Source of the DNA: Novosphingobium nitrogenifigens DSM 19370
Lineage (GTDB): Bacteria > Pseudomonadota > Alphaproteobacteria > Sphingomonadales > Sphingomonadaceae
Length of the DNA: 64,000 bases
Assembly (NCBI RefSeq): GCF_000192575.1
Contig: NZ_GL876935.1
Span: 150,894 to 214,893, forward strand
Direction: 5' to 3'
In this document: piece by piece, positions 1-6,556 of the stretch
Layout: every line of letters begins with the position of its first letter
Numbering within the stretch: the stretch's first letter is position 1
Made by a program: the position numbers and the translations under genes
The notes under the pieces: model-generated
What the model was told of the DNA's origin: nothing
The model's database searches: none
What the model saw: the letters and a program-made list of their open reading frames with translations, nothing else

Positions 1-1
1 A

Positions 2-388
2 CAGGTCAGCGGCACCGGCGGAACCGATCTCAAGCGACGGATGCGGACCGGCACCGTGGTCACCACCGACGACCGCAACTGGGAATTGCGCTACTCGCAC
101 TCGGCCCGTCGGCTGAGCCTGTCGCGCGCGGTCGGCATCGACATGGAAAGCGCCACCATCGCGGCACAGGGCTATCGTTTCCGCGTGCCCTACGGCACTT
201 TGCTGTGCGTGTCGGACAAGCCGCTGCACGGGGAAATCAAGCTGCCGGGACAGGCCAACCGCTTTTACGAGGAAGCGATCGCCGCCCATCTGGCGATCGG
301 CACGACCACGTGCGAGCTTCTGCGCGAACAGGGGTCCCGCCTCCACTCGCGCAAGCTGCGCGCGTTCAACGAGCCCCCGTTCCGGTAA
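2..388 (+). CDS. amn: AMP nucleosidase, C-terminal part (5' end outside window)
   Basis: This is the last 128 codons of a purine-salvage enzyme that hydrolyses AMP to adenine and ribose 5-phosphate in the cytoplasm. The frame is already open at the window edge, so the start lies upstream. Visible family features are the GIDMESATIAAQGYRFRVPYG stretch, which matches the nucleoside-phosphorylase-like catalytic core with its conserved Glu in DMESAT, followed by LLCVSDKPLHGEIKLPG and the C-terminal end RAFNEPPFR typical of Amn proteins. The next gene is convergent. Confidence is high for the family; the N-terminal regulatory domain cannot be seen here. Confidence 0.9.
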   Translation, partial: QVSGTGGTDLKRRMRTGTVVTTDDRNWELRYSHSARRLSLSRAVGIDMESATIAAQGYRFRVPYGTLLCVSDKPLHGEIKLPGQANRFYEEAIAAHLAIGTTTCELLREQGSRLHSRKLRAFNEPPFR

Positions 389-396
389 GGGGCCCC

Positions 397-456
397 CTTA
401 CCGCGAAGCACTGGCCTTTACCGCGAAGCGCTGGCCCTTACCGCGAAGCGCTGGCA
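397..456. repeat. Three tandem copies of a 20-bp unit at the 3' end of the YbjN-like gene
   Basis: The unit CTTACCGCGAAGCRCTGGCM occurs at 397-416, 417-436 and 437-456 with only two or three single-base differences. Read on the minus strand, each unit spells the last codons of the neighbouring gene (Ala-Ser-Ala-Ser-Arg) followed by TAA. The copy at 437-456 carries the stop codon in use, so the other two lie just beyond the gene end. It looks like a local slippage or duplication of the gene's tail. Confidence 0.9.
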
Positions 457-956
457 AGCCGCGGGTGGCTCACGAAGACTTGCGTGCCGATGGTATCGAG
501 CGCGAGGCGATAGCTCTTGACCACCAGGGCAAAGACCGAAGGGTCGATGCCCTTGCCCGTCACGACGTCCCAACTGACATTGACCGACTTGTCCGCGCCG
601 ACCGTGACTGCGGCAAAGCGGTTGTCGCGGGCAAAGGCTGCGGCGGCCACCGAGTCGAAGGGCTTTTCCGGCTGGAAATTCGCGCTGAACTGCAACGACT
701 GGCAGGCGCCATGGGTGATCTCGTTGCAGTCGTAGAACACGATCTGCGTCGCCCAGCCGCCGATCCGCGCCTGGATCAACGGATCGCCGCTGTCGTCATG
801 CGTCAGGACGGCATCGTCCCCCGACGCCTTGAGCGCGGCGACGACGCCTTGCGGCTCGGTTGCGGAAACTTCATCGGCCCGCGCCGGAACTGATGCACCG
901 ACGCACAAGGCAAGCCCCAACAGGCAGTGGGCAATCGGAATGTGTACCGATTTCAT
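438..956 (-). CDS. Secreted YbjN-domain protein
   Basis: A 172-residue protein with an N-terminal signal peptide (hydrophobic core CLLGLALCVGASVPA, cleavage near ARA-DE). The mature part resembles the YbjN fold (a type III secretion chaperone-like fold of unknown role in most bacteria): a segment around VVAALKASGDDAVL, then IVFYDCNEITHGACQSLQFSA with two Cys that could form a disulfide in the periplasm. The ATG at 956 is chosen because GAGG lies nine bases upstream; an in-frame ATG at 965 would leave no room for a ribosome site. The function is unknown. It is transcribed alone, convergent with amn. Confidence 0.72.
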   Translation of the reverse strand: MKSVHIPIAHCLLGLALCVGASVPARADEVSATEPQGVVAALKASGDDAVLTHDDSGDPLIQARIGGWATQIVFYDCNEITHGACQSLQFSANFQPEKPFDSVAAAAFARDNRFAAVTVGADKSVNVSWDVVTGKGIDPSVFALVVKSYRLALDTIGTQVFVSHPRLASASR

Positions 957-1028
957 GACAGACATCCTCGGGTATTTTTATTTATGCCCGAAGCGTCTCA
1001 TAAACTCGAACCCGCGACAAGCGGGATC

Positions 1029-1057
1029 GGCGCGCGGTCGGTTCGATCCAGCGCGCC
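1029..1057. other. Hairpin downstream of the alpha/beta hydrolase
   Basis: GGCGCGC (1029-1035) and GCGCGCC (1051-1057) form a perfect 7-bp stem with a 15-base loop, about 45 bases past the stop of the minus-strand hydrolase gene. No T-run follows on the minus strand, so a Rho-independent role is uncertain. Confidence 0.35.
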
Positions 1058-1102
1058 GTAACGGCAAGTCGGGGCCTATGGACGTCCGCGACTCGAACTC
1101 CT

Positions 1103-1867
1103 TCAATCCCGATCGAGGAAAGCAACGAGTTCCCGCCCCAGTTCGGGCATGGTCACGCTGCTCATATGCGTACCCGGAATGGTCACGCGTTCGGCATTGG
1201 GCAAAGCTTCTGCCAGTCGGTCGGCCGAGCCATTGTCGTTGTCGTCCGCCCCGCACAGCACCAGCGTCGGCATCGTGATCGCCTTGAGCGCCTCGGGCGG
1301 AGTGTCTTCCATCGTGCCGAGCAGCAGGCGGGCCGCCACGCGATCGACGCCGGTCGATTTCAGGAATTGCTGCGCCATGTAGGACGGATCGCCGGGGCGG
1401 ATCGTCCCGAAACGATCGATCACGTCGCGGAAGAAATCCTGCCGCTTGGCCCAGCCCGCGAGCCCTTCGAGCCCCATGCCCGCCAGGACCAGACGGCGGG
1501 GCGCCATGCCTCGGATCACGCTGCGCGCCGAAGTCCGCGCGCCGAGGGAAAAACCGACGAGATCGAAATCGGAAAGGCCGAGATGGGCGACCAGCGCCTC
1601 TGCGTCGCGAGCAAGTACGTCGGAAGGATAAGCCTCGGCATCATGCGGCGCCGCACTGCCCCCATGCGCGCGCAAGTCGGGCATCAGGCAGGCAAAACCC
1701 GCCTCCGCCAGTTGCGCGGCTGTGCCGTACTTGATCCAGTTGACCGTGGCCGAGGAAAACAGCCCGTGCAGCAGCACGACCGGCCGTCCCTCTCCCAGAC
1801 GGTGAAGCGCCAACGGAGCGCCATCGAAGCCGGGAAATGTCTCGCTTGTCGCAGGTATCGTCGTCAT
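1103..1867 (-). CDS. Alpha/beta hydrolase-fold protein
   Basis: A 254-residue cytoplasmic hydrolase with the full alpha/beta fold layout: oxyanion strand and loop PVVLLHGLFSS near residues 28-39, nucleophile elbow GFSLG near 105, an acidic residue in LVLCGADDND near 205 and the catalytic His in PGTHMSS near 230. The length is normal for the family. The substrate cannot be read from sequence; relatives include esterases and haloalkane- or epoxide-type hydrolases. It lies 17 bases after the TauE/SafE gene on the same strand, so the two are probably co-transcribed. No signal peptide is visible. Confidence 0.82.
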   Translation of the reverse strand: MTTIPATSETFPGFDGAPLALHRLGEGRPVVLLHGLFSSATVNWIKYGTAAQLAEAGFACLMPDLRAHGGSAAPHDAEAYPSDVLARDAEALVAHLGLSDFDLVGFSLGARTSARSVIRGMAPRRLVLAGMGLEGLAGWAKRQDFFRDVIDRFGTIRPGDPSYMAQQFLKSTGVDRVAARLLLGTMEDTPPEALKAITMPTLVLCGADDNDNGSADRLAEALPNAERVTIPGTHMSSVTMPELGRELVAFLDRD

Positions 1868-1884
1868 GACACCGCGATAGCCGC

Positions 1885-2664
1885 TTATCCCAGCAGCTTG
1901 TAGCCCGAAATCAGGAGGACTGCCGCAAGGATGGGGCGCAACACGCGATCGGACGCGCGCGTCGACAGCAGGCTTCCGACCGCCACCGCCGGGACCGAAC
2001 CGATCAACAGATTGACCAGCAAGGGCACGTTGACGTCACCGATGACCCAGTGCCCGAACCCGGCGATGAGCGTCAGCGGCACCGCATGGGCAATGTCACT
2101 GCCCACGATCCGCGACACGCGCGACGCGGGATAGAGCATCAGCAGCGCGGTCACGCCGATCGCCCCCGCCCCGACCGAAGAAACCGTCACCGCGACGCCC
2201 AGCAAAGCGCCCAGAACGATCGTCGGCAGTCGAGTGGTCTTGTCGTCGCGCTGTTCGTGATGTTGCGCAAACGAGGCGAGCCGGTTCTGGAACAGCGTGG
2301 CAAAGGCCGTCAGTATCAACATGCAGCCGAGCGCGACAAGCATGACCTTGCTCGCCGCCTTGGGCGGTTGCCCAAGGCCTGACACGACGATCAGAGTGAG
2401 GATCGCCGCAGGCACGCTGCCCGAAGCAAGCCGCCGCACGATTTTCCAGTCGACGCTCGACCGCGAGCCGTGGATCAGCGACCCGGCAATCTTGGTCGAG
2501 GACGCAAACAGAAGGTCAGTGCCGACCGCCGTCGTCGGACTGATGCCGAACATCAGCACCAGCAGCGGCGTCATCAGTGAACCGCCCCCGACACCGGTAA
2601 GGCCGACGAGCAACCCCACCAGCGCACCGGCGATCACGTGCAGCATGTCGAACTGGGCCAGCAT
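1885..2664 (-). CDS. TauE/SafE-family membrane exporter
   Basis: A 259-residue integral membrane protein of the sulfite/sulfoacetate exporter (TauE/SafE) family. It shows about eight hydrophobic segments and the family glycine-rich repeat motif twice: VGLTGVGGGSLMTPLL near residues 20-35 and TVSSVGAGAIGVTALL in the second half. Such proteins export sulfur-containing anions or other organic anions; the actual substrate here is unknown. It is the upstream gene of a likely pair with the hydrolase at 1103-1867, and diverges from the fimbrial operon that starts at about 2874. Confidence 0.85.
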   Translation of the reverse strand: MLAQFDMLHVIAGALVGLLVGLTGVGGGSLMTPLLVLMFGISPTTAVGTDLLFASSTKIAGSLIHGSRSSVDWKIVRRLASGSVPAAILTLIVVSGLGQPPKAASKVMLVALGCMLILTAFATLFQNRLASFAQHHEQRDDKTTRLPTIVLGALLGVAVTVSSVGAGAIGVTALLMLYPASRVSRIVGSDIAHAVPLTLIAGFGHWVIGDVNVPLLVNLLIGSVPAVAVGSLLSTRASDRVLRPILAAVLLISGYKLLG

Positions 2665-2873
2665 TCCCTATCCAGTACAGCGCGCGGCGGTGATCGTCAC
2701 GGCTTTCCCGCGGGCCATACCGGGCAAACCCCGCTTTCCGCAACATCGGGGCGCACAATCTCTATTTTGGAGCTTGGCATTCTTTCTTTGTCGCCACCTG
2801 GGTCCGAAAAGAGACAGAGGCGGCCACGATCCCCCTTGCGCCCGTGTGGGGAAGGCATATCCTTGACTTTGCC

Positions 2874-3494
2874 ATGAAACTTCGCGCCATGGACATGATT
2901 GCGCCGAAACGGCCGATGCGACGCGCTTTCGTGCGTGTGCGCCGTTCGTTCGCACACGGCCGGAGCCGGGTCCTGATCCCGGCCCTGCTGGGAACTCTTG
3001 CCATCGCAACGCCCGCCTCGGCGACGCCCGGCTCGCTCAGCCTGCTGAGCAACCAGCCCTTGCGCTTCGGTACGATCGTGACGGTCGACGGCGGATCGCG
3101 CACGGTCGGAGCGGACGGCTCGACCATCAACAGCAATGTGTTCCCACTCGGCGACCGTACCAGTGGCCCGGCACAGTTCACACTGGTCTACAACCGCCCC
3201 GGCAACGACAAGCGCGCCTATCAACTGACCTTCGCGATCAACCTGCCCAGCGTTCCGAATGTGCGCGCAGCAGGGGTTCAGGGTACGCTTTCGGGCTTTA
3301 CCACCGATCTCCCCGGCATTCCCGTGCTGCAACCGGGGCGCACCGCGCTCTACACCCTTTCCAATTGCATGTCGGACAGCTGCTCGGTGACGTTCCATAT
3401 CGGCGGGACACTCAACGTCGAGCGCACGTCGGGCGGCGGCGAGCTTACCTTTCCGCTGGTTCTCATGACTTCGGTCGTGGCGGTGCTGGGATGA
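2874..3494 (+). CDS. DUF4402-type fimbrial subunit 1 (possible tip subunit)
   Basis: About 206 residues from the ATG at 2874, with a signal peptide (ALLGTLAIATPASA) after a long basic N-terminus; starts at GTG 2844 or ATG 2889 are also possible. The mature part has the DUF4402 layout: an early LRFGTI beta strand, a middle TSGPAQFTLVY, and the late VTFHIGGTLNVE strand that precedes the C-terminal beta strand. Unlike subunits 3 and 4 it has a Cys pair (NCMSDSC) just before the GGTL motif. First gene of the chaperone-usher operon; overlaps the next gene by four bases (ATGA). By position it could be a tip or minor subunit, which is inference. Confidence 0.75.
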   Translation: MKLRAMDMIAPKRPMRRAFVRVRRSFAHGRSRVLIPALLGTLAIATPASATPGSLSLLSNQPLRFGTIVTVDGGSRTVGADGSTINSNVFPLGDRTSGPAQFTLVYNRPGNDKRAYQLTFAINLPSVPNVRAAGVQGTLSGFTTDLPGIPVLQPGRTALYTLSNCMSDSCSVTFHIGGTLNVERTSGGGELTFPLVLMTSVVAVLG

Positions 3495-4045
3495 AGGGCA
3501 TCGCGATCCGTATCGCGGCCGGACTGCTTGTCCTCGCCCCGGGATCGCAGATTGCCTGTGCCGCCTCGTCGAGTGCCACCGGCGTCGCCACGGCAAGCAT
3601 TGTCCGCCCTCTCACCGTCACGGCCGATGCAGACATGGATTTCGGCACAATCACCCATGCCCCCCGGCAAAGCGGGACCGTGACCGTCAGTCCCGGTAGC
3701 GCCGGTGCGTCTTATGGCGGAGCGGCGGGAGGCATATGTGCGGGCACCGCGTGCGGCGACGCGCATTCCGCCCACTTCACGGTCAAGGGCGAACCGCTGC
3801 GGAGCTATGCGATCCAGCTGCCTTCGACCGTGGCCGCCCTGCCCGACGCGGCCGCCGCCGCCAAGGGTGCCCCGTCGTTGCAAGTGGGGGCACTTACCCT
3901 GCACAGCGCAAGCGGGACATCGGAGCCCCGCCTCGACGCTGTCGGACAGGACAGCTTCGAAGTCGGCGGCACGCTCACGCTGCCCGCCGACGCTCCGGCA
4001 GCCCATTACCGCGCCACGCTGACCATCATGGTAACCTATATCTGA
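3491..4045 (+). CDS. DUF4402-type fimbrial subunit 2
   Basis: 184 residues. The ATG overlaps the stop of the preceding gene, indicating translational coupling. Signal peptide LLVLAPGSQIACA, then the DUF4402 pattern: TATASIVRPLTV-like opening, MDFGTI strand, HFTVKGEPLRSYAIQLP, and the final FEVGGTLTLPADAPAAHYRA strand. A Cys pair (GGICAGTACGD) in the first half suggests an internal disulfide. Exported to the periplasm by Sec and expected to be bound by the chaperone encoded at 5618. It is followed by a 433-base gap before subunit 3, so the operon may have a second promoter there. Confidence 0.78.
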   Translation: MKGIAIRIAAGLLVLAPGSQIACAASSSATGVATASIVRPLTVTADADMDFGTITHAPRQSGTVTVSPGSAGASYGGAAGGICAGTACGDAHSAHFTVKGEPLRSYAIQLPSTVAALPDAAAAAKGAPSLQVGALTLHSASGTSEPRLDAVGQDSFEVGGTLTLPADAPAAHYRATLTIMVTYI

Positions 4046-4478
4046 ACGGGTTTCAGCGATTGCGAATCGCGCAATCGTCGTCCGCCACCGCGCAGGGAGA
4101 AAGGGCTGGAAAGGCGTCCGGCCGTCCCCCCGATTTCAGGGTCAGCCCGGGCCCATCGCGGGTCGAAATCGGCGAGCGTTTGCGGCAAACCGCGAAAAAT
4201 CGCACATCATCCTGAAAACAAACGGCCATTCCTTTTCGGCATTTCCGACAAAAACCCGGCGACGCGGGAAACCATGCCGAACCGAACCACCAGCGCCTCT
4301 CGTCCCGATCATTTCACGCCACCGTGGTTTCACCTAACCAGCCATTAATCATTTCCTCTTACCAGACGACCTGCGGCGGGGGACATTCGGCAAACCATTG
4401 CCAATGCGCACCACCGTCGCGGCACTGGAGGCCAATGCAAAGAGCGTTGCCTTGCGGTCCACTTCGGGGAATGAGCAA
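4046..4478. other. 433-base gene-free stretch inside the fimbrial locus
   Basis: No convincing reading frame is present on either strand. CCGATTTC at 4130-4137 pairs with GAAATCGG at 4165-4172 (8 bp, 27-base loop), a possible hairpin after subunit 2 without a T-run. The last 150 bases are less GC-rich and should hold the promoter and leader of subunit 3, which has a good ribosome site (GGGGA about eight bases before its ATG). Confidence 0.5.
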
Positions 4479-4994
4479 ATGACCAAGATGAACAAGTACG
4501 TTCTCGCGGCAGCTTCGGTTGCCGCCCTGTTCGCAGCACCGGGCGTCGCGCTGGCTGCTTCGGGCAACAGCTCGACCGCGGCCGGCACTGCCACCGCCAG
4601 CGTCGTTGCGCCGATCGTTCTGACCCACACCAGCGGTGCGGCACTCAATTTCGGCAAGTTCACCGTCGGCGCGGGCGGCACCGTCGTTGTCACCTCGGCC
4701 GGTGCCGGTTCGGTCACCAGCGACGTCGGCTTCGTTCCGGGTTCGTCGACCGCTGCCGACCAGTTCACGCTGACCGGCGATTCGGGCCGCAACTTCGGCA
4801 TCACGACCACCAGCGGCACGCTGACCAACGGCACGAAGACGATGAGCTTCACCACCGCTCCGTCGGCTGCCTCGGGTACGCTCAGCGCCTCGGGCACCTA
4901 CAGCTTCAACGTCGGCGGCACGCTGACCGTGGCGGGCACCGAAACCGCAGGCGCCTATACCGGCACCTACAACGCGACGGTCGCCTATCAGTAA
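4479..4994 (+). CDS. DUF4402-type fimbrial subunit 3 (probable major subunit)
   Basis: 171 residues with a clear signal peptide (KYVLAAASVAALFAAPGVALA). The mature part is Ser/Thr/Gly/Ala-rich and follows the DUF4402 consensus closely: GTATASVVAPIVLTH opening, ALNFGKF strand, and YSFNVGGTLTVAG followed by AYTGTYNATVAYQ at the C-terminus. It contains no Cys. The start at 4479 is preceded by GGGGA with good spacing; a second ATG lies three codons later. The strong ribosome site, its own upstream region and low-complexity, Cys-free composition suggest the main shaft subunit; that role is inference. Confidence 0.82.
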   Translation: MTKMNKYVLAAASVAALFAAPGVALAASGNSSTAAGTATASVVAPIVLTHTSGAALNFGKFTVGAGGTVVVTSAGAGSVTSDVGFVPGSSTAADQFTLTGDSGRNFGITTTSGTLTNGTKTMSFTTAPSAASGTLSASGTYSFNVGGTLTVAGTETAGAYTGTYNATVAYQ

Positions 4995-5034
4995 GGGTGC
5001 GAGGCATTCGGCTGATCCTTGGGGGGACGGAACG

Positions 5035-5568
5035 ATGCGCGTATCCGCAAAGGTCGCAGGGCTTGCCCTGGGGCTGATCGGCCTGGGCCTTGCCACTCCC
5101 GCAGTGGCAGGCCCGGCCAGCACCTCGACGACCAGCGGCAGTGCTTCCGCGCAGGTCGCCTTGCCGCTCCAGGTCGTGGCGGTCGAAGACCTGCGTTTCG
5201 GAGCCATTGCCCAGCCGCAAGCCAGCGGGACGCTGACCATTGCGACCAATGGCGCAATGACCACGTCCGGCAGCCTCGGCACGGCCAGCGCAATTGCCCA
5301 ACCGGGCACGCGCGGCCCTGCCCAGTTCGCCCTGTCCGGTCAATCCGGGCAGCGTTTCCTGGTACTGATCGCCAACAACACGACGATCAGCAACGGGTCG
5401 GCCACCATGCGGGTGACCAAGATCACCAGCAGTATCGGCCAGGGCCTGGAAGTGCTCGACGCGTCCGGCACCTTGACTTTCACGGTCGGGGGCACGCTCA
5501 ACGCCAACAGCAATCAGGCGGTCGGCAACTACACCGGCACCTTCCCGGTCATCGTCACGTTTTTCTGA
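5035..5568 (+). CDS. DUF4402-type fimbrial subunit 4
   Basis: 177 residues, signal peptide LALGLIGLGLATPAVA, then the DUF4402 pattern (SASAQVALPLQVVAVEDLRFGAI opening region, PAQFALSGQSGQRF, LTFTVGGTLNANSNQA and a final NYTGTFPVIVTFF strand). No Cys. It lies 40 bases after subunit 3, with GGGGGGA upstream of the ATG. Closest in layout to subunit 3, so it is probably a second shaft-type or variant subunit. The aromatic C-terminal end resembles other exported pilins where the last strand contacts the chaperone. Confidence 0.8.
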   Translation: MRVSAKVAGLALGLIGLGLATPAVAGPASTSTTSGSASAQVALPLQVVAVEDLRFGAIAQPQASGTLTIATNGAMTTSGSLGTASAIAQPGTRGPAQFALSGQSGQRFLVLIANNTTISNGSATMRVTKITSSIGQGLEVLDASGTLTFTVGGTLNANSNQAVGNYTGTFPVIVTFF

Positions 5569-5617
5569 TCCGGCATCCGGGCCCATCGCGGCCCGGATGC
5601 GTATTGGAGTCTTAACC

Positions 5618-6556
5618 ATGTCACGCAACCGATCGGAAACCATGTGGAAGCCGGGCCTGCAATCGCTCGCCTGCGCCGCGCTGTGTCTGGGCGCCATGCC
5701 GCTCGCCGCCGTGGCGCAGACGGCCCCTGCTTCGTCCCATATTCCCGAAGGTTCGGTCGGCGGCATGGGCGACATCAATCTCTATCCCAAGCGCGTCGTC
5801 ATCGACAGCCGCGCCCGCGTGGCCAGCGTCGGCGTCTACAACCGCACCGCCAACAGCGGCGACTATGACATCGTCATTTCCGACATGATGATGACGCCCG
5901 ACGGTCGTCTTGTCGAACTCGCCTCGGTCGACGACAAGGACCCCACCCGCGCCCGGGTCAAGGCGGCAAGCCAGATGGTGCGCTGGTCCCCTCATCGCTT
6001 CACGCTCGGCGGCAACGAGATGCAGAACGTGCGCCTGATGGCCCACACGCTCGAGGATCTGCCCGCCGGGGAATACCGCACGCACCTTTCGGTCATTGCG
6101 GTTCCGCCCGGCAACGACGGGCTCACCATCGATGAGGCCGCGACCGGCGACGCGCCCTCGGGCGGCATCGGCGTACGCATCACGCCGCGCTTCGGCATCT
6201 CGATCCCGGTCATCGTCCGCGTCGGCGAAACGACGCTGACGGCGGGGCTCAAGGACCTGAACCTGCGCACTGCTCCCACCGGGCAAAAAGTGATCGCCCT
6301 CACAATCACCCGCAGCGGCAATCGCTCGGCTTTCGGCGACATCGTGGTGACCGCTCCGGGCAGTTCGAAGCCGGTCGCATCGGTCAAGGGCGTCGGCATC
6401 TATACCGAAGTCGATGCCCGCACCGTGCTGCTGCCGGTCGATCCCGCCCTTGACCCGCGCCTCACGGCCAAGGGCGCGAAGCTGACCGTCACCTATACCG
6501 ACGATGACTATGCCCCGGGCAAGATGCTTGCCCGTGAAGACTTCGTCGTTCCGTGA
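5618..6556 (+). CDS. PapD-like periplasmic fimbrial chaperone
   Basis: About 312 residues with a signal peptide (ALCLGAMPLAAVAQ). The mature protein starts with a PapD-type N-domain: INLYPKRVVIDSR, VASVGVYN, MVRWSPHRFTLGGNEMQNVRL (the region of the conserved Arg/Lys that anchors the subunit C-terminus) and LPAGEYRTHLSV. A second Ig-like domain follows. At over 300 residues it is longer than classical PapD/FimC chaperones (about 230). The ATG at 5618 is preferred over 5597 because GGAG lies eight bases before it. Its stop overlaps the usher start (GTGA), so both are co-translated. Expected role: holding DUF4402 subunits in the periplasm and delivering them to the usher. Confidence 0.8.
   Translation: MSRNRSETMWKPGLQSLACAALCLGAMPLAAVAQTAPASSHIPEGSVGGMGDINLYPKRVVIDSRARVASVGVYNRTANSGDYDIVISDMMMTPDGRLVELASVDDKDPTRARVKAASQMVRWSPHRFTLGGNEMQNVRLMAHTLEDLPAGEYRTHLSVIAVPPGNDGLTIDEAATGDAPSGGIGVRITPRFGISIPVIVRVGETTLTAGLKDLNLRTAPTGQKVIALTITRSGNRSAFGDIVVTAPGSSKPVASVKGVGIYTEVDARTVLLPVDPALDPRLTAKGAKLTVTYTDDDYAPGKMLAREDFVVP

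Noticed and set aside
1005..1105. Possible tRNA fragments (GGTTCGATCC and GAACTCG-like T-loop pieces)
   Set aside because: No acceptor or anticodon arms can be formed around them; the pieces are isolated T-loop look-alikes.
2770..2800. Possible sigma-54 promoter (TTGGCATTC... TTTGT) before the fimbrial operon
   Set aside because: The spacing between the GG and GC elements does not fit the -24/-12 consensus.
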